Position numbers and translations under genes: made by a program | The notes under the pieces: generated by a model | Databases searched by the model: none | Told to the model about the DNA's origin: nothing | The model's input: only the letters and a program-made list of their open reading frames with translations | Shown here: positions 39,282 to 52,550 of the stretch, piece by piece | How the letters are laid out: each line of letters opens with the position of its first letter | How positions within the stretch are numbered: position 1 is the stretch's first letter | From: Plasmodiophora brassicae | Lineage: Eukaryota; Endomyxa; Phytomyxea; Plasmodiophorida; Plasmodiophoridae | DNA length: 64,000 bases | Reading direction: 5' to 3' | NCBI GenBank assembly: GCA_039704465.1 | Contig: JASFAU010000002.1 | Span: 1,302,001-1,366,000 of the forward strand

Positions 39282-42200
39282 TCATTCGGTTTCGGTCTCG
39301 TCGTCGTCGTCGTCGTCGTTGGCGGGCGCCAGCGAGCGCCGCGAGACGACGCTCTCGGTGAAGGCGTCGGCGTTGGCCTCGGCCAGGTTCCTGTTCAGCG
39401 CCTGGATGCTCATGGCGTGCCGGGCGCTGGGGGCGACCTCCTTGCCGCCGTAGTCGACGTCGCCCTGCAGGACGTCCTCGTCGGGCGACACCGAGTGCAC
39501 CACCTGCTGGTTGTACAGCGGGTTCACCGACTGGCGCTCGCGGGCCATCGCCAACGACATCTTGTCGGCCATCTTGAGCGGCTTGCTCTTCTTCCTGGAC
39601 TTGCGCGCCAGGGCGGCGACCGACGCGGACGCGCCGAACTGGGCGGCCACGTTCTGCTCGACGTAGACGGGTTCGGGTTTCTCTGGGCGCGCCAGGCGCG
39701 GGCAGAGCGTCTTGCGCAGGAACAGGGCGGCCTGCGCGAAGAAGAACGCCATCAGCAGGACGGTGAACGCGATCAGGACGACCGAGATGACGATGTCCAT
39801 CAGCGTGTCGATCGCGTTGTTGGCGATGAACGTGTATGCGGCGACCATGTAGAGGAAGATGCCGATCTGGACGAGCAGGTGCAGGCGGTCGTCGCCCTTG
39901 CGCTGGTACGGGTTCATCGCCAGGATCACCATCGTGTACAGGACTGTGACGCCCATGCCGACCGGGATGTTGTACGACCGCCCGAAGAAGGGCAGCAGCG
40001 ACGTCAGGAACAGCTTGTGGGCCGTGTCGACAATGTCGAACCACCACATGCGCGGCGAGAACGCGTCGTACAGGAACCCGACCTGGGCCTTGATGCCCGG
40101 CTCGAACAGGCGGTGCCGGACGCGCCAGATCGCCCAGATGAAGAACAGGGGGACGCCGACCGGGTACAGGGCGATGAACAGCGGGCTGATCTTGGCCCAC
40201 GAGTACCAGGTCGGCGTGTAGCACTGCGTCTGCATGTCGGACAGCATGTACGAGACGCCCTCGACGTCGACGCAGACGAACTGGCGCAGGATGATCGACG
40301 ACGTGCCCGGGTAGAACAGGAACAGGAGGAACAGGACCATGCGCCAGTATCGGCGCCGGGATCGCTTCCTTGCCGGGCGGTCGCGGCCGGCGCAGACCTG
40401 GCGCGGCAGCAGGTACCCGAGCGTGATGCCGAGGACGCTGGCGATCGGCGTGACGACGGCGCTGATCAGCGTCGTGTAGTACGACGTGGCGAACACGCAC
40501 CCGATCATGGTGACGCCGGTCAGGTCGAAGTTGAAGGGCGTGAAGTACGACAGGAAGATCTTGTACTGGGGCGGCCAGGGCACGTCGAGCGACGACGACA
40601 GGTTCGTCGTGATCTGGAAGAACCCGAGCAGGATCTTCATCTTGAACATGAAGTTGGGCGGGGCGACCAGCTCGATGCGCCTGTCGACGGCGGCCGGCGG
40701 CCTGGCCACGCCCGGGCCGGCGGCCTGCTGCTGCGTCAGGACGGACCCGGTCGTCGACTGCTCGACGAGCGACGACGCCAGGTCGGACGACTGGGCGCGC
40801 GTGTGCAGGTTCTGCCCCAAGGCCGTCTGCTTCTCCCGGCGCATCAGGTCGGACCCGGCGCGAACCATCAGGTACAGCTGCAGGAGGACGATGGCGACGA
40901 CGAGGACGACCAGGCAGACGAACGTGATGATGGAGAAGGCGCGCGACGGGCACGGCAGGCACTGGTTGCCCCAGGTGGACTGGTACCCGGGGATGCACTG
41001 GGCGCACAGCGGCCCCTGCCGGTTGTTCAGGCACTGCCCGTCCAGCGTCTGCGTCTCGGGGCAGTCCGTCTGGAACTTGCACCGGTAGAACTGGCCCGAC
41101 TGTGTGCGCCAGAACCCTTGCAGGGCGAACATGGTCGAGTTCGTCGTGCCGGGCGCCGTGCAGTCGGCGCCCAGCGGGCACGCGTAACACGCGCCGTCCA
41201 GCATGTAGAAGCCGGGGGCGCACAGGCACAGGTCGTGCGTCGGGTTCGGGAACGCGTACGTCGGGCACGACGAGCAGACCGTGGTCGATCCGGTCGTGGC
41301 GACCAGCCCCGGGCCGCACATCGAGCAGGTCGCCGACCCGGGTGGCGCGAACTCGCCCGTCGAGCACGCCAGGCACCCGGTGCGGTTCGCGTTCGAGTAT
41401 GTGCCGCCGGGGCAGTACAGGCACGCGCGGCCGTCCGCCGACGAGTACTGCCCGCCGAGACACACCGGGCACGTGTCCTGCCCCGGCAGCGGCTGGCCCG
41501 TGCCCGGCGCGCACGTCGTGCACGTCGTCGCGCCGGTCGTGCTGTTGTACGTGCCCGGCGGGCACGCCGTACAGTTGCTGGCGGCGAACGTCGTCGAGAA
41601 GGAGCCCGTTGGGCACAGGTCGCATTCCTTGCTGCCGGCGCCCGACGTGTAATTGCCAGGGCCACAGGCGACGCAGGACAGGGACCCGGGGTTGGCCTGG
41701 GCGGTGCCCGGCGGGCACACCAGGCACGGGTACGGGTGCGCGTCGTCCGTGTCGTTGACGGGCGGCTTGTGGTACCCGGCCGGGCACTGGTAGCACTGCT
41801 GGGAGCCGGGCTGCGACGTCGAGTGCCCCGGCCCGCACGACCGGCACGCCGTCGACGAGATGTTCGTCTGGTACTTGCCGATCGGGCACAGGGCGCAGGC
41901 GGACGCGCCGCCCAGCGAGAACTCACCGACGCCGCACGGCGCGCAGGCGCTGGCGCCCTGGTGGTCGCTGAAGAACCCGGGCGGGCACGGGCGGCACGAC
42001 ATCTGCCCGGGCACGTCCTGGAACGTGCCCGCCCCGCAGAACGTACAGTTGCCCGCCCCGCTGCCGAACCGGCCGATCGGGCAGTCCTCGCAGCTGGGCT
42101 GACCAGGCAGCGGTTGGCGCTGGCCACGACCGCACGGCAGGCAGTACTGCTGCTGCTCGTGGCTCTGGTACGTTCCCGACGGGCACAGCGTGCACGAGGT

Positions 42201-45200
42201 CGACCCCTGCAACATGGGCGTGTTAAACCGGACGGGCACCTGTGCACCGAGACAGCGTCGCCGACGTACGGGAGTGCTCGAGAATCGTCCCGGCGGGCAG
42301 TTACTGCAAGGGCCCTTGGAGCCCGACGTCGACAGGAACGTGCCCGGCTGGCACGCCGTGCACTTCGTCGAGCCCGCCGTCGTCGAGTACGTGCCCGGGG
42401 CGCACGACGAGCACGCCAGCGACCCGGTCGTGTTCGCGAACGTGCCCGGGTCGCAGCTCGGGCAGGCGCTGAGGCCGATCGAGTTCGCGAACGCGCCCTT
42501 GGGGCAGAGCGTGCACGTCGGCTGCCCGGTGGCGCCGTTGTACGTACCCAGGGGGCAGAGCGTGCACGGCCCCGACGACGACGTGTTCCCGTTGAACGTG
42601 GTGACCGGACACGGCTGGCACTGGGACGACCCGGGCGCGTCCGCGTAGTGCCCAGGCAGGCACGCCGAGCAGGACGCCTGCCCGGCCTGGCTCTGGGCGG
42701 TCCCCGGCGGGCACGCCAGGCTGGCGTTGGCGCCCTGCGCCGGCACGTACCGCCCGATAATCGCTTGCGTGCAGGACGTGGCGCCGGGCGCGGCACTGTA
42801 CGTGCCCTGGGCGCACGGCTGGCAGGTGGCCATGCCGGCGCTCGAGTAGCGCCCGGCCGGGCACTGCAGGCACGACGATGAGTTCCACTGGGGCTGGTAC
42901 GTGCCCGCCGGGCACTGCTGGCAGCCCGTCTGACGGGACGCCGGCTGCCACTGCCCCGGCTGGCACTTCATCGGGGCGGTGCTGTGGATGCTGTTGACGT
43001 AGTAGCCGGGCGGTGCCGGCACGCACGCACTGGCCGGGTCGGACGCGCCGCGGTAGAACCCAATGTCGCAGGCGGTGCACACGGAGCTGGCGTTCGCCGT
43101 GCTGACGTACCCGGGGGCGCACGACGTGCACGCCGAGGCCCCCTGCAGGCTGTACGTACCGACGGGACAGGACGCCGTGCAGGACGTCGCGCCCGACCGC
43201 GGGTTCACGTACCCGGGCGGGCACGGCACACACGCCGACAGGCCAGTGACGGACGCGTACGACCCCGGGGCGCAGAGCGCGCATCTCGTCAGGCCCGGCG
43301 ACGCCTGGGCGGTCCCGACCGGGCAATCGTAGCACTGCGTCAGGCCGGTCGCGTTGCCGAACGACCCGGGCGCGCACGGCAGGCAGGCGCTCTGCCCGGC
43401 CAGCGGCGCGAAGTTGCCAATGTCGCACGGCAGGCACTGCGTCTGCCCGGCCTGGTCCTGGTACTGGCCCGCCGGGCACGACGTGCACACCGCGTTGCCC
43501 GTGCTGTTCGCGAACGTGCCCGCCGGGCACGGCTGGCAGGTCGACTGTGCATGTGACGACGAGAACGTCCTGCAAGACACGCGGGTCAGCAACCCCGGGG
43601 ATGGCCATCACACGCAGGGGGGCGCGGACGCACCCGGCGGGGCAGGCGGTGCACGACTTCGATTTCGTGCCGGACGCGTACTGCCCGGGCGGGCACGCTG
43701 TGCAACTGGCGCCGTTCGGCGACGGGTTCGCGTACCCGACCGGGCAGTCGATGCAGATCGGCTGGCCCGGCGAGTCCTGGTACGTGCCCGCGTCGCAGGG
43801 CTGGCATGACGACTGGCCCGGGCTGCTCTGGAACGTGCCCCGGTCGCAGGCGGTGCAATTCTGGTACCCGCTCGCCGGGCTGTACGTGCCCGTGCCGCAG
43901 ATCTGGCACGCCACCTGCCCGTACGACGACGTATAGTTGCCCGCTGGGCAATCCTGGCACCCGGTCTGCCCCGGGTACGGGTTGTACCTGATCCAGCAAC
44001 CACGCCGCTCATGAGAGGACCGCGTACAGACGACGTTGGCGGGGGGCGATCGGGGTCGTATTTACCGTCCAGGTTGGCACTGAGTGCACGCGGTCTGCCC
44101 CTTGCTGCTGGAGAAGGTGCCGGCCGGGCACGTCGCCAGGCACTCGATGGTGCCCGGGTTCGGCGCGTACTTCCCGATCGCGCACGACGCGCACGACGTC
44201 GCCCCGGCCGCGTTGCTGTAGGAGCCGGCCGGGCACTGCAGGCAGGTCGTGTTGCCCGATCCCGGCTGGTAGGTGCCCTGCGGGCATGGCGTGCACGACC
44301 CTTGGCCGGGCGCCGAGCTGTGCGCAGGTGCGATCAGTGGCGAGGGTCGGCGCGCGCATACGTGGACCTCGACGATTCGCACCTGAACTTGCCGGGCGCG
44401 CAGGACAGGCACGCGTCCGAGAAGATGGACTGGTCGCTGTACGACCCCGCGTCGCACTTCTTGCACGTCGGCTGGTTCGTCGAGCTCGTGAACGTTCCAC
44501 TAAGGCAGGCCGTACTGACCGGGGGCGCGCCGGCACCGTGTCAGCCAACGGGGGTGCGGCGCACGCGCGCGTCACGCCCAGTACGTACCAGGCCACTTGG
44601 CCGGTCTGGCTCTGCGCGTACCCGACGCCGCACGACTGGCAGGATACCGCATTCGACGCGCTCGACGCCGTCCCCGTCGGGCACGGCAGGCACGTCGACG
44701 ACTTCTGGTTCGGCGCGTACGTCCCAGCGCTACACGACGTGCACGACGTCGACCCTGCCAGACGCTCTCGTCAGATAGGTTCGCCGCACAGTGGGTGTGC
44801 GATACGACCAACCTTGCAGATTGGCGAAGGTGCCGTTTGTGCAGGGCGGGCACGCCGACTGCCCTGCCTTAATCGTGGCCGTGCCCTTGTCACAGAGGGC
44901 GCACGATGTCGACCCGGTCCTGGACGCGTACGACCCTGGCTGGCACGCCTGACACGACGTCTGGTTGGCGTACGGGTTCGCCGTCCCTGTTGCCAGCCTG
45001 GGTCAGGCGATCTGGGCGGGCGACAGTGTTTGATCGAACCTAGTGGGCATTGCGCACAGGACGTCGCCGCGCCCTCGACGTTGGCCGGCGAGACGGCATA
45101 GGTGCCCGGGGCGCAGGTCGCACACGACGTCGCCAGGGTCTGGTTGTTCCAGGATCCCGGCGGGCACGGCATGCACGACAGGACGCCGGCCGTGTTCGTG

Positions 45201-48200
45201 TAGTACCCGGCCTGGCACGGCACGCACGCCACCTGCCGCGCCGCACCTTCGGCGTAGCCGGGCGCACACGGCACGTAGGAGACGAGCAGGGAGTTCGTGC
45301 TGACCTGCCCGCCGCCCTGCATCAGGAAGACGGCCAGTTGCAGGCCGGACGTCGACGGCAGCTTGCAGGTGACCTTCTGGTCGGGCGTGACCGTGTCGTG
45401 CACGACGTTCGTGCACGTGTACTCGCCGACGAACACGACCGCGCTGGCCTGCCCGAAGTACATGCCCGTGATGGTGACCAGCGGGTGGGACGTCCTCGAG
45501 CAGTCGACGACGGCGGTGGACGGCGACGAAGACCCGCACCCGGTGATCGTGGCGAGGACCGGCGCCTTGTACGACACCAGGTTGACGTTCAGCGATTCGA
45601 GGACGCCCGTGCTGACGTGCACGGGGACGGGCGCGCCGACACCGGCAGGAAGCTGACAGGTGATGCGCGTCGACGAGACGATCGACAGGATCGGGCACAG
45701 GCTGCCGCCGACCACGACGGACATGGACGTCAGTGTGAACGACGTCCCCGTCACCGTCATCGTGCTGCCGCCGACGGTCGGGCAGTTGATCGTCGTGTTG
45801 CCAACGTCGGTGCAGCCGGACACGCCGGTGACCGTCGGCGGCACCGGGTACGAGAACGTGTCCGTGCCGGGCGCCGACGCCTGGTTGCCGACGGTGACGA
45901 CGAACACCCAGACGCCCGTGCCCTTCGTCGACACGCAGCTGACGTTGCTGGACGACGCGCCGACCTTCAGCTGCACCTGGGAGCATGGCAGCGACGACGC
46001 GCCGCCGCCCGGCGGCACCATCGTGACGGTGAGGTCGGCGGCGTTCGCCCCCGTGTTGTTCACCGAGAACTGAATGTACTGGCCGATCGAGACCGTCGCC
46101 AGCAGCGACGTGGACGCTGGCGACGTCGCGCCGCCCCGAAGGGTGCCCGGCAGGATGTAGGGCGGCGCGTACGACACCGTCTGCGTGCTCGCCACCGATT
46201 GCAACGTCAGCTGCGCCGACATGTACCTGTCGGCCTGGACCACGTACGACTTGCCGATGCCGGCCGCCGTCGTGCACTTCACGGTCGTGGTCGTTGCCGA
46301 CGTCGTCGCGCACGAGTACTTGGTCGGCGTACCCGCCGGCCCGTACGTGATGATGTTGTTCGATGCGGTCGACGAGTCGAAGCCGACGCCCGTGATCGTC
46401 AGCGTCGTGCCTCCGGCGACGGGGACAGTGTTGCAGTCGCCGTTCGAACACGACAACGACGTGATGGATGGGCCCGCGAACGACACCAGCGCGGCCGCCG
46501 CGCTGGATTGCTGGTTGACATTGACGACGACGTTCAGGTTGGAGAAGACGGCTTGCGACCAGGGCAACAGAACGCAGGTGGCCGTTGTCTGCGTCTGCGT
46601 CTTCAGGTAGCAGGGCGCCGACCCCACCGTCACCGAGGCGCCGCTGGCGGCGAAGTTCGTCCCAGTCACCGTGATGGTGACGTTCGTCCCGAACGGGCAC
46701 AGGGTGACCGCGCTGCCCGACTGAGTGCACGCCGTGCTCGACACGCTCGACACGGTCGGCGCTGCGTACGCGAACGCTTTGGAGGTGCTGGTCTGCCCCG
46801 ACACGACCACGTAGACGGGCGCCTGCTTGCCCGATCCGGCCGGCATCGTACAGGTCACCTGCAGGTGCGGCACCTGGATCGAGACGGGCGAGCACGATAC
46901 GCCGCCCTGTTGAGCGGTGGCACCGCCCACCATCACCGAGATCGCGCCGCCGCTGGCGCCAAAGTTCGTCCCGACAACCGTTAACGGGTACCCACCGGCC
47001 GTCCCGGGCGAATTCGCCCCCGTGCTCAGCGACGTGATCGTGGGCGCCGCGAACCTGTTTCCACCCATCAACGAACGCGGGCGACAGGCATCACGCGTTC
47101 CCCCCGGGTATACGTACGAGAAAGCGCTGAGCAACGTGAACGTCGGGCTGTTGCCGACGGTGATGGAGACGTTGAGGTTGGCGCCGGTGCCGTTCGCGGG
47201 TCGACATTCCACGTTGGAGTGCGAGTAGACGCCATAGCCGGCGCAGGGCACGCCGGCGACCCTGACGGTGCCGCTGAGGCCGAACGACGAACCGGAGAGC
47301 GTCACCGTTGTCGGGTTCTGCGTCGAGAACCCGCCGGTCGGCGTGATCGACTGGATCGTCGGCGCCAGGAAGCCGAACTGCGACGCGGCCCCTGTCGCAC
47401 TCGACTGGCCGTCCACCGTCACCACGAAGTACAGGAGGGCGCCCTGGCCCGGCGACAGGTAGCACATCAGCTGGGTCTGCGTCGACCCGGGCTGAAGGAC
47501 GCACGGCCACGACGCCGACGCGCCGTCGGTCAGGACGACGGATCGAGGCGGCTGCACGACGGCCGACCCGAAGTTCTTGCCCTTGATGGTGATCGTCACG
47601 CCGACCGCGTCCGTGGTCGCCGACGTCGGCGACACTTGGGTGACGACAGGCGCCTGGTAGTTCACGACGACCTGGCCGTTGCTGGCGGTCTGCTGCGCGA
47701 TCGAAACGACGACGGATTTGGACAGGCCGGACCCTTCGCCGACGACGCAGGTCAGCATCGTGCTGTTCACGAACGTCAACGACGTCGTGCAGGCCGCGCC
47801 GCCGATCGTGATGGAGAACGTGCCCGAGTACCCGACGCCAAAGTCGGTGCCGATGACGGAGACAGCGCCGCCGACGGTCGGCAGGGTGGCCGGTACGATC
47901 TTGGTGAGCGTTGGCGCCGCGTACGCCACCGCCAGGGCGGCGCTGGCAACGCCGGCGACCGATACAGTGACGGGTGCGGCGGCGCCCTGGCCGTCCGGCG
48001 ACTTGCAGGTCAGGTACGTGTGGTTGTGGCTGATCGACGTGCACAGGCACTGGCCAGGCGGGACCTGCATCGACGACGCGCATTGCGTCCCGATCGCCAC
48101 GACGATCGCGCTGGACGCCGACCCGAAGTTCGTCCCCAGCAGCGTCACCGTCTGCTGCCCGGTGGTCTTCAACGTCGGCCCGGGCAGGATCACCTTGGAC

Positions 48201-51200
48201 AACGTTGGCCCTTGGTAGTAGTAGACGAACCCGTTGCTGGACAGGCCGTCGCGCTGCACGAACAGGGAGAACGACCCGCCGGGGCCGGCAGGTACAATGC
48301 AGGTCAGCTGGGTCTGGGCGGTCAGCGTCTGCACGTTCGTGCAATTCGTGCCGATGGCGTTGACGTAGGCGCTGGCCAGGCCCGTGCCGCCAAAGTTCGT
48401 CCCGGTGATGGTGACCTTGCTGCCACCGATCGTGTTCGCACCGGTCGTCGGGTCAGACGCCGAGGCGACCGGCGAGACCGACGTGATCGCTGGCGGGTCG
48501 TATGCGAACTGGATGCTGTTCGAGCTGGACTGCCCGTCGGCCGTCACGTTGATGGCGAGGTTCGCTGACGATCCTCGTGCCGGCAACGTGCACGCGAGCT
48601 GCGTCTGCGCCGCCGATGTGACGGTGCACGCCCGGCCGCCAATCGTAACCGTTAAGCCAGACACCCACGTGCCAAACCCGGTCCCCGTGATCGTGACAGG
48701 CGTCCCACCTGCTCAGTAGTGTTAGGGAACCCGTATGCGCGCCCAGTGACGAACGCCTGGCACCTATCGTGGGCGCCGTCGTCACCGTGAAGTAGGAGAC
48801 CGTCGGCGGGTTGTACGTCACGGCGAACGACGTCGATCGCCCGTCCATCGTGAAGACCGACACGGGGATGTTCAGGCCGCGTCCGGGTGGCGCGCTGCAG
48901 ACGATGGACGAATGGCCCCAGGACGTGATCGAGCAGGTGCTGCGGACGCCCCGAGGCAGGAAGAACGTGACGTTGCCTGGGCTGGCGCCGAAACTCGCTC
49001 CTTGAATGCCGATCTGGGTGCCCGCGGGTCACGACACGTCCGTTTGTGGAACGACAGCGCTGATTACCGATGCGCCACCGGCCGTGTCCATGCTGCCGAC
49101 GGTGGGGGGCCCCGACAGGGACGGCGGGTTGTAGGCGTAGTTGAGCGCATTGGCCGACGTCTGCCCCGCCACCGTCAGCTTCACGACGTTCGTCACGCCG
49201 TATCCGGCGGGCGTCTACAGCAGGGCAGTGAGTTGAGACCCGACACCTGACCTGCTACGGTCGTTTACCCGGCAGATGATCTGCGTGTCGGTGTGCTCGA
49301 TAATGGATTCCTGGACGACGCACGGGTTGCCGCCGACTGTTACAGTGGCCGACCCGGACACTGTCCCGATGTTCGTGCCGACCAGGACGAGGAAGACGCC
49401 GCCCGATGTCGGCCCTGGTGACGGGGCCTGGCCCGCCGTTAGCAACGGCGGCGAGTACGAGAACACGCCCGTCTTCTGGGAGCTGCCCAGGTTGGGCGTC
49501 GCCACCGTGACCGCCAGGTTGGCGCCCACGCCCGCCGGGATCGTGCAATTGATACGCGTGTGCGACCATGCCTGTACAGAGCAGGCGTTCGTGCCGACGG
49601 TGACGGTGCCCTGCAGGGCGCCAAAGCTGTCGCCCGTGATGATCAGGTACCCGCCGCCGGCCGTCGGCGAGATCCTGGGCGACACCGATAGCAGGACCGG
49701 CTTGCTGTACGTGAAGGCGTACGTCGAACTGGAGCTCGACGCCGTTTGGTAAATAATGATCGAGCGCGGGCCGCTGCCTGGCGGCATGACGAAGTTCACC
49801 TGGCCGTCGGTCTGCGGGTACTGATCCGTGTCGATCAGCGTCTGGTAGACGCCGTCGACGGTGACCTGGGGCGAGCTGCCATAGTTCACACCTTGGAACG
49901 TGACGACCACGTTGCCGGACGAGTTGACGGCGGCCGGCGACCACGAGTAGATGACTGGCGGGTTGTAGCTATACGTGACCGACGACGAACTCAGCTGCCC
50001 GCTGACGAGAACCACGACGGCGATGCCCTGCCATCAGACGGGTGCTGTGAGCCGATTCCGAGTGGCGCGCGATGCAACGACAGACCTGGCCGACGCCGGA
50101 CGGCACCGATACCGTCAGTGTCGTATGGTTCAGGACGACGATGTTGTTCGCCTGCGTATTGCCGAACCAGACGTTGACCGAGGCGGATGGGGTGCCGAAG
50201 TTGGCGCCGTAGATCGTGTTCGCCGAGCCGACCGTCGGCCCCGACGAGTACTTCAGGCGCGAGATGGTCGGCGGGTCGTAGTTGAACGTCGGCGCCGTCA
50301 CGGATTGCCCGCCGACCGTGACGACCACGCTGACGCCCGTACCCTGTCCAGCGGGCAGTGTGCACACGATCTGGGTCTGGGCGACATCGCTGCTGACGAT
50401 CGGGCACAGGCTAGTGCCGCCAAAGACGACGGTGCGGTTCTTGTTCCCCGGTGGGCCGAAATTCGCGCCCTGGATCGTGACAGGGACGTTCCCTGCCGTC
50501 GGCTTCGACGTCGACGTCGTCACCAGACTAGCGGTCGGTGGCTGGTACGAGAACACGACGCTGCCCGAGAAATCGGACTGGTTATGCGCCGTGATGTAAA
50601 CAGGGAGGTTCTTGCCAACGCCATAGGGCAACGTGCAGGTGACCTGCGTGTGCGTCTGCGTCCCGGAGACAGGACAGGCGATCCTAGACCAGCAAGTCAG
50701 CAGATGTACGAGGGCAGGTGTGTAGGCAACCGTGTACCCGCCGACGGTGACGACCGGCGTCGAGCCCGTCGGACCGAAGCTCGTCCCTGTGATGGTCAGC
50801 GTTGTGGCAGGCGGGCCGGTCGGCGCCGACGCCGGCGACACGGACGTGATGGCAGGCGGCGCGTACAGCATTGAGAAGCTGGCGTTCTGCATGTAGGTGT
50901 TCCGGAAGAAGAAGACCCACTTGGAGGAGTCGCTCGCCGGGAAAGACGCCGTCGTTAGCTCGGGGATCGGGCAAACCATCTGCGTGCCCGAGATGATTGA
51001 ACAGGTGATCGGCACGTTGTACATCTTGAAGACGCAATCGCCGGCCGAATTGTCGAAGAACTGGGTACCCGTCAGTGTCAGCGACGTGGATCCGTCCGTC
51101 TGCGGGTAGGATGGCGTTTGTGACGACAACGTCGGGTCTGTGCACAATCACGTTAGCAAGGTCGAATGGTGATGATGGTCGGTGCCCCGCTTGGCTTACG

Positions 51201-51494
51201 GTAGCAGGTGGATACGACATCGGAGCAGCAATCGTGGAACGTCGACCCGATGCACGGGTTGTCGCACCAGCAATAGTACTTTCCTGTCGGATCATAGGCA
51301 TACGTACCACACCGGTTCGCGTGATAGTAATTGTTGCCTGAACAGTAGTTGCAGGGCGAAGGCCCGCCGTTGGGGCACACGTACGGTGTCGTCGTGTACC
51401 ACGAGGGCAGGGACCCATGGACAAACTCGACTAAGGCGGCGACCCATAGGAAGGATCGTAGGAGCCGCACCGACCCTGGCGACATCGATGCCAA
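39282..51494 (-). CDS. Giant multidomain membrane protein: SMB-like, IPT/TIG array, GCC2/GCC3 array, C-terminal multipass membrane domain
   Basis: One gene of about 12.2 kb read as many exons with short introns. Examples are 43570-43633, where CTACPAG is joined to TFSSSHAQSTC, and one near 43990-44070. The start (ATG 51494) has a signal peptide (LLRSFLWVAALVEFVHGSLP) and a Cys-rich module ending CWCDNPCIGSTFHDCCSDV like somatomedin B. About 20-23 IPT/TIG repeats follow (48.7-51.1 kb and 45.3-48.7 kb), each with a P-T-x-G-G, ITGTNFG, VTVGG and C..P.G.G pattern. Over 50 GCC2/GCC3 (ephrin-receptor-like) cysteine repeats (CxxCxPGTY) follow, then a CIPGYQSTWGNQC cysteine module and six to seven membrane helices (VCLVVLVVAIVLLQLYLMV; MVLFLLFLFYPGTSS; LFIALYPVGVPLFFIWAIW). 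The tail is cytosolic with an acidic end. Probably a surface receptor or adhesion protein; ligand unknown. Confidence 0.82.
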
Positions 51495-51824
51495 GGCGAC
51501 ACGACAATAAGCGCCGCCAGCGGTTACAGGAAGGCTCCGCGCGTCTGTGCACGAGTCCTACCGCCCGGCAGTCCCTCTGCCAGGAAACCTTGCAGCGCGT
51601 CAGTGCTGTCGGAAAGGGTAACGAGTTCGACGGGTTGCACCTGCGGGAAGCCTGAGTGCAGCAAACCGTACATTGGCACGCCCTGCCACCAGTATGAGGC
51701 GAGACTAAATGCACAGCGGGTCTATTTCTGTCGACCGCGCCGTTCATGAGAGCGCGCGCGCGGTTCCGCAGGAGGCAGACCGCGGAGAGTCAACGTCGAT
51801 TCGTTGTGAAGCGAACAGTCCCCA
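51495..51824. other. Divergent promoter region between the giant protein and the first secreted-family gene
   Basis: About 330 bases; no coding pattern seen. It lies between the minus-strand start at 51494 and the plus-strand start at 51825. Confidence 0.4.
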
Positions 51825-52550
51825 ATGACCGGCAGGATGCACCGACTCGCCTCAACGCTGACGCACATCATTGCCGTTGCTGCCGTCTCTCTTGCTGTGA
51901 TAGGCGCTGCCATCCCTCAACCGTTCGATATTGGTGGCTTGTCTACGACTAGTGCCTCGACGTCGGTGATGACGACGAACCAGTATCTGCTCGCACAAGG
52001 CACTACTGCCTCCAGGGGTCTCGTACCAGCATCGGAATTGACTGTGGCCGCACACCATGCGCAAGCTGATGGACTTCCAGCAGCAGGCGAAGAGCGTCGA
52101 CCGCAACAAGACAGGCGGGTGACACTTCCCGGCATTCGGGAAACGTTTCCCGACCTGTTCCTGCCGAGGCCCAATCTGGCCCTGCTAAGGCCTGTAGAAC
52201 AACGTCAGATTGGCCCGCTATGGGTTTCTTGGGTCTTTCCAACGTTCTCCATGAATGCGTTTCTGCCATTATGCGAGGTTTCGTTCATCGAAGCCGTCGC
52301 ACTAACGTATTCGTTCCTGTCCCAGGTCTTCACGTTGTGTCTCGAGGCCGTTGTTGACCATGAACCCGTGCCTGCACATTTATATATGGAATCAGCCACG
52401 GTAATGACCATCATGTCATGGTGGCCGTCGTACACCCATGTATTGATGCAAGCTGGCATGGGTCGGACCATGGTCTTTCGTATTGCCGGATATCGTGCTG
52501 GCCAGCCTGGTCAAAGCGTCAGGCACGCTCCCCAGGATCGCCCTCTCTGA
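51825..52550 (+). CDS. Secreted protein, paralogue A of an unrecognised family
   Basis: A single exon of 241 residues. The N-terminus from Met-5 has a signal-peptide pattern (MHRLASTLTHIIAVAAVSLA then AIPQP). A low-complexity, Ser/Thr/Ala-rich region runs to about residue 95. The family core follows: TLPGIRETFPDLFLP, then SWVFPTFSMNAFLPLCEVS, then FTLCLEAVVDHEPVPAHLYM and VLMQAGMGRTMVFRI. The same blocks occur in order at 53130-53729 and 56765-57397: LPGIR-x-x-FPD/EM-F-P; a Cys-rich or aromatic block; E-x-x-x-(D/E)H-(D/E)PVPA; and a terminal M-G-R-x-x-V-F/V. I know no domain with this pattern. Secretion is inferred from the signal peptide only. Confidence 0.7.
   Translation: MTGRMHRLASTLTHIIAVAAVSLAVIGAAIPQPFDIGGLSTTSASTSVMTTNQYLLAQGTTASRGLVPASELTVAAHHAQADGLPAAGEERRPQQDRRVTLPGIRETFPDLFLPRPNLALLRPVEQRQIGPLWVSWVFPTFSMNAFLPLCEVSFIEAVALTYSFLSQVFTLCLEAVVDHEPVPAHLYMESATVMTIMSWWPSYTHVLMQAGMGRTMVFRIAGYRAGQPGQSVRHAPQDRPL

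Noticed and set aside
39001..41889. A 962-residue minus-strand open frame overlapping the giant gene
   Set aside because: It is the +1 frame of the same coding region, with Pro/Val/Arg bias and no motifs. The authentic frame carries the membrane helices and Cys repeats.
38682..42881. A 1,399-residue open frame on the plus strand running antisense through the giant TIG/GCC gene
   Set aside because: Only its first 95 residues are a real exon (the TPR gene). The rest is Arg/Ala/Val-rich antisense of the cysteine-repeat region, where GC-rich codon bias removes stops on the opposite strand.
45003..48568. Long Arg/Gly-rich frames on both strands (630 and 644 residues) in the TIG array
   Set aside because: Compositional shadows of the TIG-coding frame; they lack any repeat periodicity of their own at the protein level.
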